Below are positions 8,830-18,356 of a stretch of 64,000 nucleotides of DNA, in pieces. Position 1 is the first letter of the stretch. Every line of letters starts with the position of its first letter. This DNA is from SZUA-36 sp963704855 (GTDB lineage: Bacteria > Pseudomonadota > Gammaproteobacteria > Xanthomonadales > SZUA-36): assembly GCA_963704855.1 (NCBI GenBank), contig CAVPHY010000024.1:564731-628730 (forward strand). Direction: 5' to 3'. The notes below the pieces were generated by a model. It was not told the origin of the DNA and did no database searches. It saw nothing but the letters and a program-made list of their open reading frames with translations. Both the position numbers and the translations under genes were made by a program.

Positions 8830-9171
8830 ATGGCAATAATCTCATGCCCCGGTTGTAGCAAAAATATCTCCAGCCATACGATGCTGTGCCCCTATTGCGG
8901 TTTTCAGCGTGGCGAGGTTTCTGAGGAGCAGTTGCGGGAGTTCAGCCGGCGTAAGCTAAGGGACCGCATATATCATCTCAAGATGACCAGTTATGCGGCA
9001 TTGGCCCTGTTGATTGCGGCGTTTGGCTGGTACCTGGTAGATACGTCCGGTCTCCAGCGCATGTCATCTATAGGCCCCTTCGTTTTGTTTTTCGTCGGAG
9101 CCCTCTGCTATCTCGTCATTCGGGTTTTTCTATTCAAAGCCAAGGCAGCGTTGAAAAAACTAAATTTCTGA
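8830..9171 (+). CDS. Small zinc-ribbon membrane protein
   Basis: A 113-residue protein with an N-terminal zinc ribbon (CPGC at 6-9, CPYC at 20-23), a basic helix SRRKLRDRIYHLK, and two hydrophobic segments (about 54-68 and 80-100). The ribbon would face the cytoplasm. No function is known. It lies 42 bases downstream of the kinase gene on the same strand and could be part of that transcript, though the gap leaves room for its own start signals. Confidence 0.75.
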   Translation: MAIISCPGCSKNISSHTMLCPYCGFQRGEVSEEQLREFSRRKLRDRIYHLKMTSYAALALLIAAFGWYLVDTSGLQRMSSIGPFVLFFVGALCYLVIRVFLFKAKAALKKLNF

Positions 9172-9197
9172 GCAATGGCTTGATATTTATTCCTGGT

Positions 9198-9722
9198 TTA
9201 CTGGATGCGCTTTACCGATACCTTGGATTTATGACCAACCATCGATAGTTTCCATTTGCCCATAAAACCCTTTTCTATTGTGACTTCCGGGTCTTCGACT
9301 GCCGGAACATGAAAAGAATCGTTTTCGGTCTGCTGCCAGATCATGCCATTGGCCAGTTTGAACAGCGTTCCTTTTTTCTCCCAACCGTCAAACGTCCCAA
9401 CAACAGTGCTGCGGATGACGTCATCTTCCTTACTGCCTTTTGGCTGGTTCGCAAAGCCCCGCAAATCCTCCGTAGTGCCGGTGCTGGAAACACTTGCCGA
9501 AGCGCTGTTCGCCGGCCGTGCAGCAACGACCCCGAGTGTGGCGACCGAATGGCGTCTCAGCCAGTCATTGAGTGTGGCAAGTTCAGCTGCAGTCAGCTTT
9601 CCGAGCCCGGCCTCCGTAAATTCCTTGCCGGACATACGTTCTTCAAGGGTTGAAAACCCATCAGCAGCCTGGGCCGCGAAGTGGAATGATAATAAGAGAA
9701 TAAAAAATAACAGCTTTTTCAT
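9198..9722 (-). CDS. Exported protein of unknown function
   Basis: A 174-residue protein with a clear signal peptide (MKKLLFFILLLSFHFAAQA). A motif FTEAGLGKLTAAELATLNDW recalls a short region found in uncharacterised exported proteins of xanthomonad-like gammaproteobacteria. The C-terminal half reads VVGTFDGWEKKGTLFKLANG and then a segment about matching surfaces, suggestive of a small beta domain. No catalytic motif is visible. It is the downstream gene of a convergent arrangement with the zinc-ribbon gene and could share a transcript with the gene at 9820-11004. Confidence 0.72.
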   Translation of the reverse strand: MKKLLFFILLLSFHFAAQAADGFSTLEERMSGKEFTEAGLGKLTAAELATLNDWLRRHSVATLGVVAARPANSASASVSSTGTTEDLRGFANQPKGSKEDDVIRSTVVGTFDGWEKKGTLFKLANGMIWQQTENDSFHVPAVEDPEVTIEKGFMGKWKLSMVGHKSKVSVKRIQ

Positions 9723-9819
9723 TTAAACATCCCGATATATTGAATGCATGTTGGATCAATGCGCAATTCTGCATTGTGGCAATCACTTGCAAAATGCGGG
9801 TTATTCAAGCGTATATGAA

Positions 9820-11004
9820 TCAGAGGTCTTGCTGGTACCTGACATAGGGGATTCGCCCGTAGACCGCTTCGAAAGGATCTCGCAAACCTGTGTCGGTATT
9901 GCCCTTATCGCTGCTGCCGGCACCCAGTACGTTGGTTGTACCAACACTGAGGTTGGCGTTCCAGGGCGCACGCCAGGTGAAATGGACATCAAAAGTGGTT
10001 GAGCTGTCGAGCTGCTGATTATTCAGGAACTGAACCTGGTCCCGATAATAACCCTGGATACCACCGCTGAAGTTGCCCTTGCTCCAATCCAGATTCATTT
10101 TTGCAGTTTCGAAGGGATTGGCGATCGTCCAGTTTTGGAGGCTCGGGGTGAACGCTGATGTCGTATTATAGGACGCGTCCAGAACGTGGGTTAACTGAAG
10201 TCCGAGGCGAATATCGCCCGCACTGTCCATCGAGTACCCAACCTGAAATTCAACATCAAGACCGGAAGCCTCGCTGCTCATATAGCTTAGTGGTTGCCCC
10301 ATGCCCATTGCCGGGAGAAACGGGCTGCTGCTTCCAGGTGTCAGGATACCGCTGCCCAGGGTTGAACCGTTCAAAGGCAGCGAATAATTGGCGACGCCCT
10401 GCTGTCCGATACTGGCTTCGCGCCGGAACATGCTGACAGCCGTTTTAAAGTTGCCTTTGCCATAGCGCAAGCCAAGGGCGACCTGGTCCCGTTTCAATAC
10501 ATTGGCCTGGTTGATGAAGTAACAATCAGAGGCCCGGAAGGAGCCTTTGTCCAGCACACCATTCTGGCAATGGATACTGCCGATGGGTTGGAATTCGGAC
10601 TGGCTTCTGCCGGCGCCAAGACTGGACGTGATGTCCAGGTTGTCAGTCAGCTGCAGGCTCAGAGAGCTATCCAGGAAAACAGAACCAACGCCGGAAGACG
10701 ATTTCACCCGGTTGTTGTGTACGTCCAGCGTAATTGGCTCTGACAGTTGTAATTGAAACTCGCGTGATTCCGAGCCGGCCAGGTCAAATGCAAGCGGGGT
10801 CGAAGAAGACTGCCTTTGTAAGGGCAACAGCGGGATCGGCTGGTTTCTGCCTTCAGTTGGTGTCAGGCTGAACAGCGTGGTTTTAGGGACAGAATTATCG
10901 TCTGCGACTGCAAATAAAGGTAACAGGCACGCAACAACAACAGCCGTCAGGCTGCCGGAAAATCCGAATGCAAATTTCCGCTGCTGTTCCACTTTGCCCC
11001 TCAC
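9820..11004 (-). CDS. Exported, probably outer-membrane beta-barrel protein
   Basis: A 394-residue protein starting at GTG 11004, with a signal sequence (SLTAVVVACLLPLFAVADD) after a short positively charged region. The rest alternates polar and hydrophobic residues in many short strands: SLSLQLTDNLDITSSLG, VALGLRYGKGNFKTAVSMF, GDIRLGLQLTHVLDAS, MNLDWSKGNFSGGIQGYY, FDVHFTWRAPWNANLSVGTT. This is the pattern of an outer-membrane barrel. No named family is recognised. Two Cys (IHCQNG, SDCYF) could form a surface disulfide. It is divergent from the redoxin gene at 11153. Confidence 0.68.
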   Translation of the reverse strand: MRGKVEQQRKFAFGFSGSLTAVVVACLLPLFAVADDNSVPKTTLFSLTPTEGRNQPIPLLPLQRQSSSTPLAFDLAGSESREFQLQLSEPITLDVHNNRVKSSSGVGSVFLDSSLSLQLTDNLDITSSLGAGRSQSEFQPIGSIHCQNGVLDKGSFRASDCYFINQANVLKRDQVALGLRYGKGNFKTAVSMFRREASIGQQGVANYSLPLNGSTLGSGILTPGSSSPFLPAMGMGQPLSYMSSEASGLDVEFQVGYSMDSAGDIRLGLQLTHVLDASYNTTSAFTPSLQNWTIANPFETAKMNLDWSKGNFSGGIQGYYRDQVQFLNNQQLDSSTTFDVHFTWRAPWNANLSVGTTNVLGAGSSDKGNTDTGLRDPFEAVYGRIPYVRYQQDL

Positions 11005-11152
11005 CAGTATCGCTCTTTTGGGTAACTAGAATATAGAGTCCCCCTCAGCGAATAAGTTCTATTTAGAGCATAGCAAATTTATCAGCATTTTGCTCAAACA
11101 GAATGTGCGGACTGCCTGATATACTAAACTTTTGAACGATTCGGAGAACCAC

Positions 11153-11707
11153 ATGGTTAGTTTGCAGACACCGGTGTGTGAATTTGGAAAAATGGCTGTT
11201 GATTTCTCATTACCGGGTGTGGATCAGCAGCAATGGACGCTGGAGAAATGCCGGGGAGAGCGCGGATTGCTGATCCTCTTCATCAGTAATCACTGTCCCT
11301 ATGTAAAGGCAATACGGAAAAAGCTGGTGCGTGACACCCGGGATCTGATGGCGCTGGGTATTAACAGCGTTGCCATCATGCCTAACGACACGGTCGCGTA
11401 CCCTGAGGATTCTTTCGACAACATGTTGCGGGTTTCAAAAGAGTTTGATTTCCCCTTTCCCTATCTGCTTGATGAAACCCAGGAAGTTGCGAGGGCTTAC
11501 GGTGCGGTTTGCACACCAGATTTCTTTGGTTACAACGCGGAGCTGGAACTTCAGTACCGTGGCCGTCTTGATGCGGCGGGCCCGAAATCAGATGATGACA
11601 GCCAGACCCGTGAGCTATATGAGGCCATGAAGCAGGTTGCGAAAACTGGCCGGGGCCCAAAGCATCAGGTTCCTTCAATGGGCTGTTCAATTAAATGGCG
11701 CGAATAG
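11153..11707 (+). CDS. Thioredoxin-like redoxin (AhpC/TSA-type peroxidase-like)
   Basis: A 184-residue cytoplasmic thioredoxin-fold protein. It reads ISNHCPYVKAIRKKL, placing a Cys-Pro at the redox position, followed by INSVAIMPNDTVAYPEDS and VCTPDFFGYNAELELQYRGR. This matches a widespread redoxin family (thioredoxin family protein, sometimes labelled alkyl hydroperoxide reductase-like). There is one Cys at the active site, so it is not a CxxC thioredoxin. The ATG at 11153 is preceded by TCGGAG; an upstream in-frame TTG at 11132 is less likely. It is a single gene upstream of the Usp-AGCS pair. The substrate is not known. Confidence 0.82.
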   Translation: MVSLQTPVCEFGKMAVDFSLPGVDQQQWTLEKCRGERGLLILFISNHCPYVKAIRKKLVRDTRDLMALGINSVAIMPNDTVAYPEDSFDNMLRVSKEFDFPFPYLLDETQEVARAYGAVCTPDFFGYNAELELQYRGRLDAAGPKSDDDSQTRELYEAMKQVAKTGRGPKHQVPSMGCSIKWRE

Positions 11708-11852
11708 ACAGCGCGAAGTGATTTGAAGGGCAGTTTTGAGCCTGGCAGTCGAGCGTTTGCCCTCAATATCTCGAATATGGTGCTATAGTCGCCGCTGAAT
11801 TTTCTGTCTGTTGAGTTAGACTTAAAGGATATTGCAACATGGAGAGCGTGTA

Positions 11853-12287
11853 ATGAGTTCGGTACTGATGGTGGGAGTTGACTGCAGTGAATGTAGTGAC
11901 AGGGCAATCGAGTACGCCATAGAGCTAGCGAAAAGTTCAAAAGCAAAATTGCTGATTGCACACATTATCGAATGGTCACCATTTTCTTTTTCAACCGCCG
12001 AAGAGAATTCCGAGCGCCATAAACGTCGCGAAGAAGAACTTGCGCGCGCACACGCCGAAGTCATTAATCCCGTTTTTGAGCGTTTGACCTCAATCGGACT
12101 CGACACGAAAGGGCTCGTTAGACACGGACATGTCGCTGATACCCTGAATACCCTTGCCAGGGAAAATGGTGTTACCAATATCATCCTGGGACGCCAGGGT
12201 ACATCAAAGCTTAAGGCAAATGTTTTTGGCAGCGTAGGCAGTCGCCTTGTGCAGACGGCGGAATGTGCCGTGACCGTAGTTCCTTGA
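11853..12287 (+). CDS. Universal stress protein (UspA family)
   Basis: A 144-residue single-domain Usp. N-terminal VLMVGVDCSECSDRAIEYA begins the fold, and the C-terminal ATP-binding motif is IILGRQGTSKLKANVFGSVG, close to the G-2x-G-9x-G(S/T) pattern, so the protein probably binds ATP. Usp proteins accumulate under starvation or oxidative stress. The start at 11853 is preceded by GGAGAG. It lies 25 bases before a sodium:alanine symporter gene on the same strand, so co-expression is likely; Usp proteins next to secondary transporters are seen in other bacteria and may adjust transport. Confidence 0.9.
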   Translation: MSSVLMVGVDCSECSDRAIEYAIELAKSSKAKLLIAHIIEWSPFSFSTAEENSERHKRREEELARAHAEVINPVFERLTSIGLDTKGLVRHGHVADTLNTLARENGVTNIILGRQGTSKLKANVFGSVGSRLVQTAECAVTVVP

Positions 12288-12312
12288 CCCAACATCCAAC
12301 CGGAGACCGCTA

Positions 12313-13842
12313 ATGTCAAAATTAAGAGTGGGACTAACCACCCTCGCTGGTCTGTTTGCCAGTTTTTCCGTTTTCGCTGAAACGGGGATTGACGAGAAAA
12401 TAAATATTGCGATCAAACCATTCGCGGATGCAGTTGCCGGGTTTGTTTTTTCCTCGTTCCCCGTTGCCGGTGTACAGATACCTTTTGTACTGGTCTGGCT
12501 GATTGTCGCGGCAACGGTTTTTACCTTTTATTTCAAGTTTATTAATCTGCGGGCATTCAAACACGGATTTGAACTGGTGCGCGGTGATTACCACGATCCT
12601 GAAGCAGCTGGGGAGGTCACCCATTTCCAGGCACTGGCCACGGCGTTGTCAGGTACCGTCGGCCTGGGAAATATTGCCGGTGTTGCCGTTGCTGTATCGC
12701 TGGGTGGCCCGGGTGCAACATTCTGGATGATTCTGGCCGGCTTCCTCGGCATGTCTTCCAAGTTTACTGAGTGCACATTGGGTGTGAAATACCGTAATGA
12801 GTTACCCGATGGGACTGTTTCCGGCGGCCCCATGTACTACCTGGCCAAGGGTTTGGCCGAAAAAGGTCCGGGTTTTGCAAAACTTGGAAAACTGCTGGCA
12901 GTCCTGTTTGCCATTTTTTGTGTTGGCGGCTCTTTTGGCGGTGGCAATATGTTCCAGGCCAATCAGAGCTTTGCACAGCTGGTTAATGTAACCGGTGGTG
13001 AAGCCAGCTGGCTGGCCGACAAAGGCTGGTTATTCGGGCTGGTGGTTGCCGCCCTTGTTGGCCTGGTCATCATGGGTGGCATCAAGGGTATCGCCCGGGT
13101 CACGTCAAAAATTGTGCCTTTCATGGCCGTCGTTTATGTCACCGCCGGTCTCGCTATCATTTTTATGAATTACCCCATGATCCCGTCTGCCTTTGGTGCC
13201 ATTTTTGACGGTGCGTTTACGGCCGATGGAATTTCGGGCGGTGTGATCGGTGTGCTCTTCCAGGGTTTCAAGCGTGCGGCGTTTTCTAACGAGGCGGGTG
13301 TCGGTTCAGCCGCAATCGCGCATTCGGCCGTACAGACCAAGCGTCCGGTGACAGAGGGGTTTGTAGCGCTGTATGAGCCGTTCGTTGATACCGTTGTTGT
13401 TTGCACCATCACCGCGCTGGTGATCATCATTACAGGAACCTGGGATCCATCGATTGACCCGAGTTCGGGTGTTCAGCTTACTTCCAACGCGTTTGCGTCA
13501 GCTTTTTCCTGGTTCCCCTGGGTGCTTACCGTTGCCGTGGTCCTGTTCGCGTTCTCCACGATGATCTCCTGGTCGTATTATGGGTTGAAGTCATTTACGT
13601 TCCTGTTCGGTGAGAACAGGTTCACGGATATAACTTTCAAAGTGCTGTTTCTCTTTTTCGTCGTAGTCGGCTCATCGATGCAACTGGGTTCGGTGATCGA
13701 TTTCTCAGACGCGATGATTTTTGCCATGGCGTTCCCCAACCTGCTGGGATGTTACTTTCTGCTGCCGGTTGTAAAGAAAGAATTGGACGAATATTGGGTG
13801 GATTACAAGTCTGGCAAACTGGTTAAGACAAGGGTGTCCTGA
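12313..13842 (+). CDS. Sodium:alanine symporter family protein (AGCS)
   Basis: A 509-residue inner-membrane carrier of the AGCS family, which imports alanine or glycine with Na+. The family signature GTVGLGNIAGVAVAVSLGGP is present in the second quarter. Further landmarks are GPMYYLAKGL, SNEAGVGSAAIAHSAVQT and FVDTVVVCTITALVII. The length is slightly above the usual 440-490 because of an N-terminal extension. That extension has a signal-like hydrophobic stretch (LTTLAGLFASFSVFAETG) before the first transport helix, which is a feature of some marine gammaproteobacterial members. It probably forms a transcript with the preceding Usp gene. Confidence 0.93.
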   Translation: MSKLRVGLTTLAGLFASFSVFAETGIDEKINIAIKPFADAVAGFVFSSFPVAGVQIPFVLVWLIVAATVFTFYFKFINLRAFKHGFELVRGDYHDPEAAGEVTHFQALATALSGTVGLGNIAGVAVAVSLGGPGATFWMILAGFLGMSSKFTECTLGVKYRNELPDGTVSGGPMYYLAKGLAEKGPGFAKLGKLLAVLFAIFCVGGSFGGGNMFQANQSFAQLVNVTGGEASWLADKGWLFGLVVAALVGLVIMGGIKGIARVTSKIVPFMAVVYVTAGLAIIFMNYPMIPSAFGAIFDGAFTADGISGGVIGVLFQGFKRAAFSNEAGVGSAAIAHSAVQTKRPVTEGFVALYEPFVDTVVVCTITALVIIITGTWDPSIDPSSGVQLTSNAFASAFSWFPWVLTVAVVLFAFSTMISWSYYGLKSFTFLFGENRFTDITFKVLFLFFVVVGSSMQLGSVIDFSDAMIFAMAFPNLLGCYFLLPVVKKELDEYWVDYKSGKLVKTRVS

Positions 13843-13884
13843 TCTCGGTCAATAATCTCCCAGAAAGAACTTGTAATTAAGCCT

Positions 13885-13907
13885 AGACCCTTGCTTCGGC
13901 AGGGTCT
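13885..13907 (+). terminator. Stable hairpin with UUCG-type loop after the symporter gene
   Basis: AGACCC and GGGTCT pair, with an inner TGC/GCA pair around a TTCG loop and one bulged base. No T tract follows, so it may act as a mRNA stabiliser or weak stop rather than a standard intrinsic terminator. Confidence 0.4.
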
Positions 13908-14000
13908 CATCAGCGAGAATTATAGACTGATTCCTACATTGACCAGGGAGTGCTCAGTTTACTCTCCGGTTGTCTCATAACCCAGGCTAAGGAAGTCCAA

Positions 14001-16005
14001 ATGCCCTCTCGAAGTGAACTCGCAAACGCCATCCGTGCCCTTTCAATGGATGCAATACAGCAGGCCAACTCAGGCCACCCCGGCGCCCCCATGGGTATGG
14101 CCGATATCGCGGAAGTCCTCTGGAATGACTTCTTGAAACACAACCCGGCCAATCCTGGCTGGTGGGACCGTGACCGTTTCGTGCTATCCAATGGACATGC
14201 ATCGATGTTGCTGTATTCCGTACTGCATCTGTGTGGCTATGATCTGCCGATGTCCGAATTGCGTAACTTCCGCCAGATGCATTCCAAAACTGCCGGTCAC
14301 CCCGAATTTCACGCAACGCCCGGTGTGGAGACCACGACAGGTCCTTTGGGCCAGGGTATCGCGAATGCCGTTGGCATGGCCCTGGCAGAAAAAGTACTGG
14401 CCAGGCGGTTCAACCAAAGCGGGCACAAGATTATCGATCACCATACCTGGGTTTTTCTCGGTGATGGGTGTTTGATGGAGGGTGTTTCCCATGAAGCCTG
14501 TTCATTGGCGGGAACCCTCGGGCTTGGCAAACTCATTGCATTTTGGGATGACAATGGCATCTCCATCGATGGTGAGGTCCAGGGCTGGTTTACCGATGAT
14601 ACAGCCGGCGCGTTTCGAAGCGTACGGCTGGCAGGTCATTCGTGATGTCAATGGGCATGATCCCGTTGAAATCAGGCAGGCGACGGAAACCGCCCGGGCT
14701 GAGACTGCCCGTCCGACCCTGATATGTTGCAAAACAGTGATTGGTTTTGGTTCGCCCAACAAACAGGGCACCTCGGCCACACATGGCTCACCGCTGGGCG
14801 CAGAGGAAATTATTGCGGTGCGTAAGGCCTTGGGTTGGAAATACCCGGCCTTTGAAATCCCGGATGAAATTTACGCGGGCTGGGATGCAAAATCCCGTGG
14901 TTCCACGGCCGAAACGGCCTGGAATGAACTGTTTGCATCCTACCAGGCTTCCTATCCTGAGTTAGCGGCTGAGCTTAGCCGCAGGATGAATGGTGACCTG
15001 CCCGATGAATGGCAGCGCAAAACCCACCAGGCCATTGCGCAGTTCCAAGAAGCAGGTGCAACGGTCGCGACACGGAAAGCTTCGCAAATGGCCCTGGATG
15101 CGTTTGGCCCCTTATTGCCCGAGTTGATCGGGGGCTCTGCCGATCTGGCCGGTTCAAACAATACGATATGGAAACAGAGCGTGGATGTCCGCGAAGACAC
15201 CGCCGATGGTAACTATATCTATTTCGGTGTGCGTGAATTTGGGATGGCGGCCATTTGCAACGGACTGGGTCTGCATGGTGGCTTCATTCCTTACAACGCC
15301 ACTTTCCTTGTGTTTTCGGATTACGCGCGCAACGCGGTACGTATGTCGGCCTTGATTCCGGCGCATAATATTCATGTGTACACGCACGATTCTATCGGCC
15401 TGGGTGAAGATGGTCCTACCCATCAGCCGGTTGAACATGTGTCCAGTCTGCGCTTGATACCCAACCTCAGTGTCTGGAGGCCCTGTGATACCGTCGAGTC
15501 AGCGGTCGCATGGAAGTGCGCAATTGAAGAAAGCGCCGAACCCAGTGCCCTGATATTCACACGCCAGAACCTGCCGCACCAGCAGCGGGATGATGAGCAG
15601 GTGGCGGCCATCGGTCGTGGCGGTTATGTGCTGCGTGAAGCTTCAGGCCCATGTGACGCCATTATCATCGCTACGGGCTCCGAGGTTGGCCTGGCGATGG
15701 CGGCAGCCGAAAGCCTGGTTTCGCAGGACATCAATGTGCGGGTCGTGTCCATGCCAAACCCCGGCCGATTTATGGCGCAGGAGCCGGATTACCGCGAATC
15801 CGTACTGCCGTCGGATTGCAGGGCAAGGGTGGCTGTAGAAGCCGGTGTTGGACATTACTGGTACCCCTTTGTCGGTGACCGGGGCCGTATCATCGGAATA
15901 GACCGTTTCGGCGCATCAGCACCCGCATCAGAATTATTCGAGTTTTATGGTTTAACAGCAAATAACGTCAGCAAGGCAGTCATGGAACTGCTGGAATCTG
16001 ACTGA
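14001..16005 (+). CDS. tkt: Transketolase (one apparent frameshift)
   Basis: Thiamine-diphosphate enzyme that transfers two-carbon units between sugar phosphates in the pentose phosphate pathway. The product (about 667 residues if corrected) starts MPSRSELANAIRALSMDAIQ at ATG 14001, after TAAGGAAG. TPP motif GDGCLMEGVSHEA, DDNGISIDG and the C-terminal RFGASAPASELFEFYG all match bacterial transketolases. The frame changes near 14,607: DDTA is followed by four bases before CGTTTCGAAGC, where three would keep the frame, and RFEAYGWQVIRDVNG then continues in the other frame. The total length of 2,005 bases is one more than a multiple of three. A one-base read error is the simplest explanation, since the rest is intact and gap and pgk follow. 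Confidence 0.9.
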
Positions 16006-16028
16006 ACAACAATCAGGAGTAGTAATCT

Positions 16029-17036
16029 ATGACAATTAAAGTTGCAATTAACGGCTATGGACGTATTGGCCGCAATATCATGCGCGCCTTGTACGAACTG
16101 GACCGCACCGACGAGATCAGCATCGTAGCCATTAATGATCTGGGTGATGCGAAAAGCAATGCGCATCTGACCAAGTACGATACCGCACATGGCACTTTTC
16201 CCGGTACGGTAGCCGTGGAAGATGGAGACCTGGTTATTAACGGTGACCGTATCAAGGTTTTTGCTGAAAGGGATCCGGCAAAACTGCCCTGGAAAGAGCT
16301 GGGTGTAGATCTGGTTATGGAATGTACGGGTTTATTCCGTAGCAAGGAAACGGCCGGCAAACATATAACTGCCGGCGCCAAGAAAGTTATTGTTTCTGCA
16401 CCCGGCGACAAAGTTGACAATACCATCGTTTACGGGGTCAACCATGATTCCCTGAAAGCCAGCGACGTGGTCATCTCCAACGCATCGTGCACGACCAACT
16501 GCCTGGCTCCGCTGGCGAAGGTTCTGAATGACTCTATTGGTATTGAGCATGGCCTGATGACCACCATTCACGCCTATACCAACGACCAGGTTCTGACCGA
16601 TGTCCTGCACAGCGACCTGCGTCGTGCGCGTTCAGCTACCATGAGCCAGATTCCGACCAAAACAGGCGCAGCCGCAGCTGTTGGCATGGTGCTTCCTGAG
16701 TTGAACGGAAAGCTGGATGGATTTTCGATGCGTGTGCCAACCATCAATGTATCGGTCGTCGACCTCGTTTTCACCGCAAAGCGCGCGACCACCGTAGCGG
16801 AAGTCAATGCAGCAGTTAAGGCGGCCGCTGAAGGCAAACTGAAAGGTGTGCTGGCTTACAATGACGAACCACTGGTTTCCGTAGACTTCAATCACAACCC
16901 GCACTCTTCAATTTTTGACGCGGGCTTGACCCGGGTAATGGAGGGCAAGCTCGTCAAGGTGCTGAGCTGGTACGATAACGAGTGGGGTTTCAGCTGCCGC
17001 ATGCTGGATACAGCACTTGTGTTGATGAAGAAATAG
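16029..17036 (+). CDS. gap: Type I glyceraldehyde-3-phosphate dehydrogenase
   Basis: Cytoplasmic tetrameric enzyme that oxidises glyceraldehyde-3-phosphate to 1,3-bisphosphoglycerate with NAD. The 335-residue product has the N-terminal INGYGRIGRN dinucleotide site, catalytic Cys154 in SNASCTTNCLAPL, and WYDNEWGFSCRML near the end. The ATG at 16029 follows AATCAGGAGTAG. It sits between transketolase and pgk. Erythrose-4-phosphate dehydrogenase (Epd) is a close paralogue that also precedes pgk in enteric bacteria. The sequence NDLGDAKSNAHLTKYDTAHG resembles this wider group, so a bifunctional or Epd-like role cannot be excluded. Confidence 0.88.
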   Translation: MTIKVAINGYGRIGRNIMRALYELDRTDEISIVAINDLGDAKSNAHLTKYDTAHGTFPGTVAVEDGDLVINGDRIKVFAERDPAKLPWKELGVDLVMECTGLFRSKETAGKHITAGAKKVIVSAPGDKVDNTIVYGVNHDSLKASDVVISNASCTTNCLAPLAKVLNDSIGIEHGLMTTIHAYTNDQVLTDVLHSDLRRARSATMSQIPTKTGAAAAVGMVLPELNGKLDGFSMRVPTINVSVVDLVFTAKRATTVAEVNAAVKAAAEGKLKGVLAYNDEPLVSVDFNHNPHSSIFDAGLTRVMEGKLVKVLSWYDNEWGFSCRMLDTALVLMKK

Positions 17037-17059
17037 CAGATTTTCAGGAGTAAAACGAC

Positions 17060-18238
17060 ATGTCATTCCTGCGTATGGATGAACTTGACCTGACCGGCAA
17101 GCGCGTAATGATCCGCGAGGATTTCAACGTCCCGCTCGATGCGGGCAGGGTGACTTCGGATGCCCGGATAAGGGCAGCTTTACCAACCATTCAGATGGCT
17201 CTGAACGGTGGTGCGGCCCTGATCCTGTTATCTCACCTCGGCAGACCCGTCGAGGGTCAATACGATGAAGCGTCTTCAATGGCGCCGGTAGCCAGGCACC
17301 TGTCGGGTTTGCTGGGCAAACCGGTGAGGTTGCAGAAAAACTGGCTCGATGGCTTTGACATCGATCCGGGTGAGGTTGTCCTGTGCGAGAACGTGCGTTT
17401 CAATCCCGGTGAAAAAGGCAACGATGAAGCCCTGGCCAAAACCATGGCTTCATTGTGCGACGTATTCGTGATGGATGCATTTGGCACTGCCCATCGCGCC
17501 CAGGCTTCCACTGAGGGTGTAATCCGCTTCGCGCCAATTGCCTGTGCCGGGCCCTTGCTGAGCCGTGAGCTGTTTGAACTCGATAAAGCCCTGTCCCACC
17601 CCGAGCGCCCGATGCTGGCTATCGTTGGTGGTTCCAAGGTATCTACCAAGCTGACGGTGCTGGAGTCGTTGATGTCCAAGGTTGACGAGTTGATCGTCGG
17701 CGGCGGTATCGCCAATACCTTCATTGCAGCCAGTGGTTACGATGTCGGTAAGTCCCTGTATGAGCCCGACCTGATGCACGAGGCGCAGCGCTTAATACGG
17801 AAAGCGCACAAAGAAGGTGGTGAAATTCCGATTCCCAAGGATGTTGTTGTCGCAACCGCCTTTTCAAAAGACGCCAAGGCAATGGTGCGCCCGGTCAGTG
17901 AGGTTCTGCCCGGTGAAATGATACTCGATATTGGCCCGCTCACCCGGGCGAAATATGCCGCCATGATCCAGAATGCCGGTACGGTTATCTGGAACGGCCC
18001 GGTGGGTGTATTCGAGTTCAAGAACTTCGCCGCAGGCACCCAGGCGATTGCAGATGCGATTGATCTTTCAAGGGCTTACAGTATTGCGGGCGGCGGCGAC
18101 ACACTTGCCGCCATCGATCAGTTCAACGTCGCCGATGGTGTCAGCTATATCTCAACCGGCGGTGGTGCTTTCCTGGAGTTTGTCGAAGGCAAGAAACTGC
18201 CTGCGGTTGCAGCGCTCGAAGCACGCTTCAAGAGCTAA
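17060..18238 (+). CDS. pgk: Phosphoglycerate kinase
   Basis: Transfers phosphate from 1,3-bisphosphoglycerate to ADP, the first ATP-forming step of glycolysis. The 392-residue length is typical. N-terminal signature KRVMIREDFNVPLDAGRV and substrate-binding LSHLGRPVEGQ are present, followed by MDAFGTAHRAQAS (arginine and histidine contacts), GGSKVSTKLTVLESL, and the C-terminal nucleotide site STGGGAFLEFVEGKKLPAV. The ATG at 17060 follows TCAGGAG. It is the last gene of the tkt-gap-pgk run with gaps of about 23 bases between genes, so they almost certainly form one transcript. Confidence 0.96.
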   Translation: MSFLRMDELDLTGKRVMIREDFNVPLDAGRVTSDARIRAALPTIQMALNGGAALILLSHLGRPVEGQYDEASSMAPVARHLSGLLGKPVRLQKNWLDGFDIDPGEVVLCENVRFNPGEKGNDEALAKTMASLCDVFVMDAFGTAHRAQASTEGVIRFAPIACAGPLLSRELFELDKALSHPERPMLAIVGGSKVSTKLTVLESLMSKVDELIVGGGIANTFIAASGYDVGKSLYEPDLMHEAQRLIRKAHKEGGEIPIPKDVVVATAFSKDAKAMVRPVSEVLPGEMILDIGPLTRAKYAAMIQNAGTVIWNGPVGVFEFKNFAAGTQAIADAIDLSRAYSIAGGGDTLAAIDQFNVADGVSYISTGGGAFLEFVEGKKLPAVAALEARFKS

Positions 18239-18356
18239 ACCGTTCCGGAGAATTAGTGCTCCTTCAACCTAATAATTACGGATCCTGCGCTCCTGTGGGG
18301 TTTCGCAGCAAGGCGCAGTGCGCAGTGAATGGCTGGTCCTTTCAAGCGCTGCAGCA

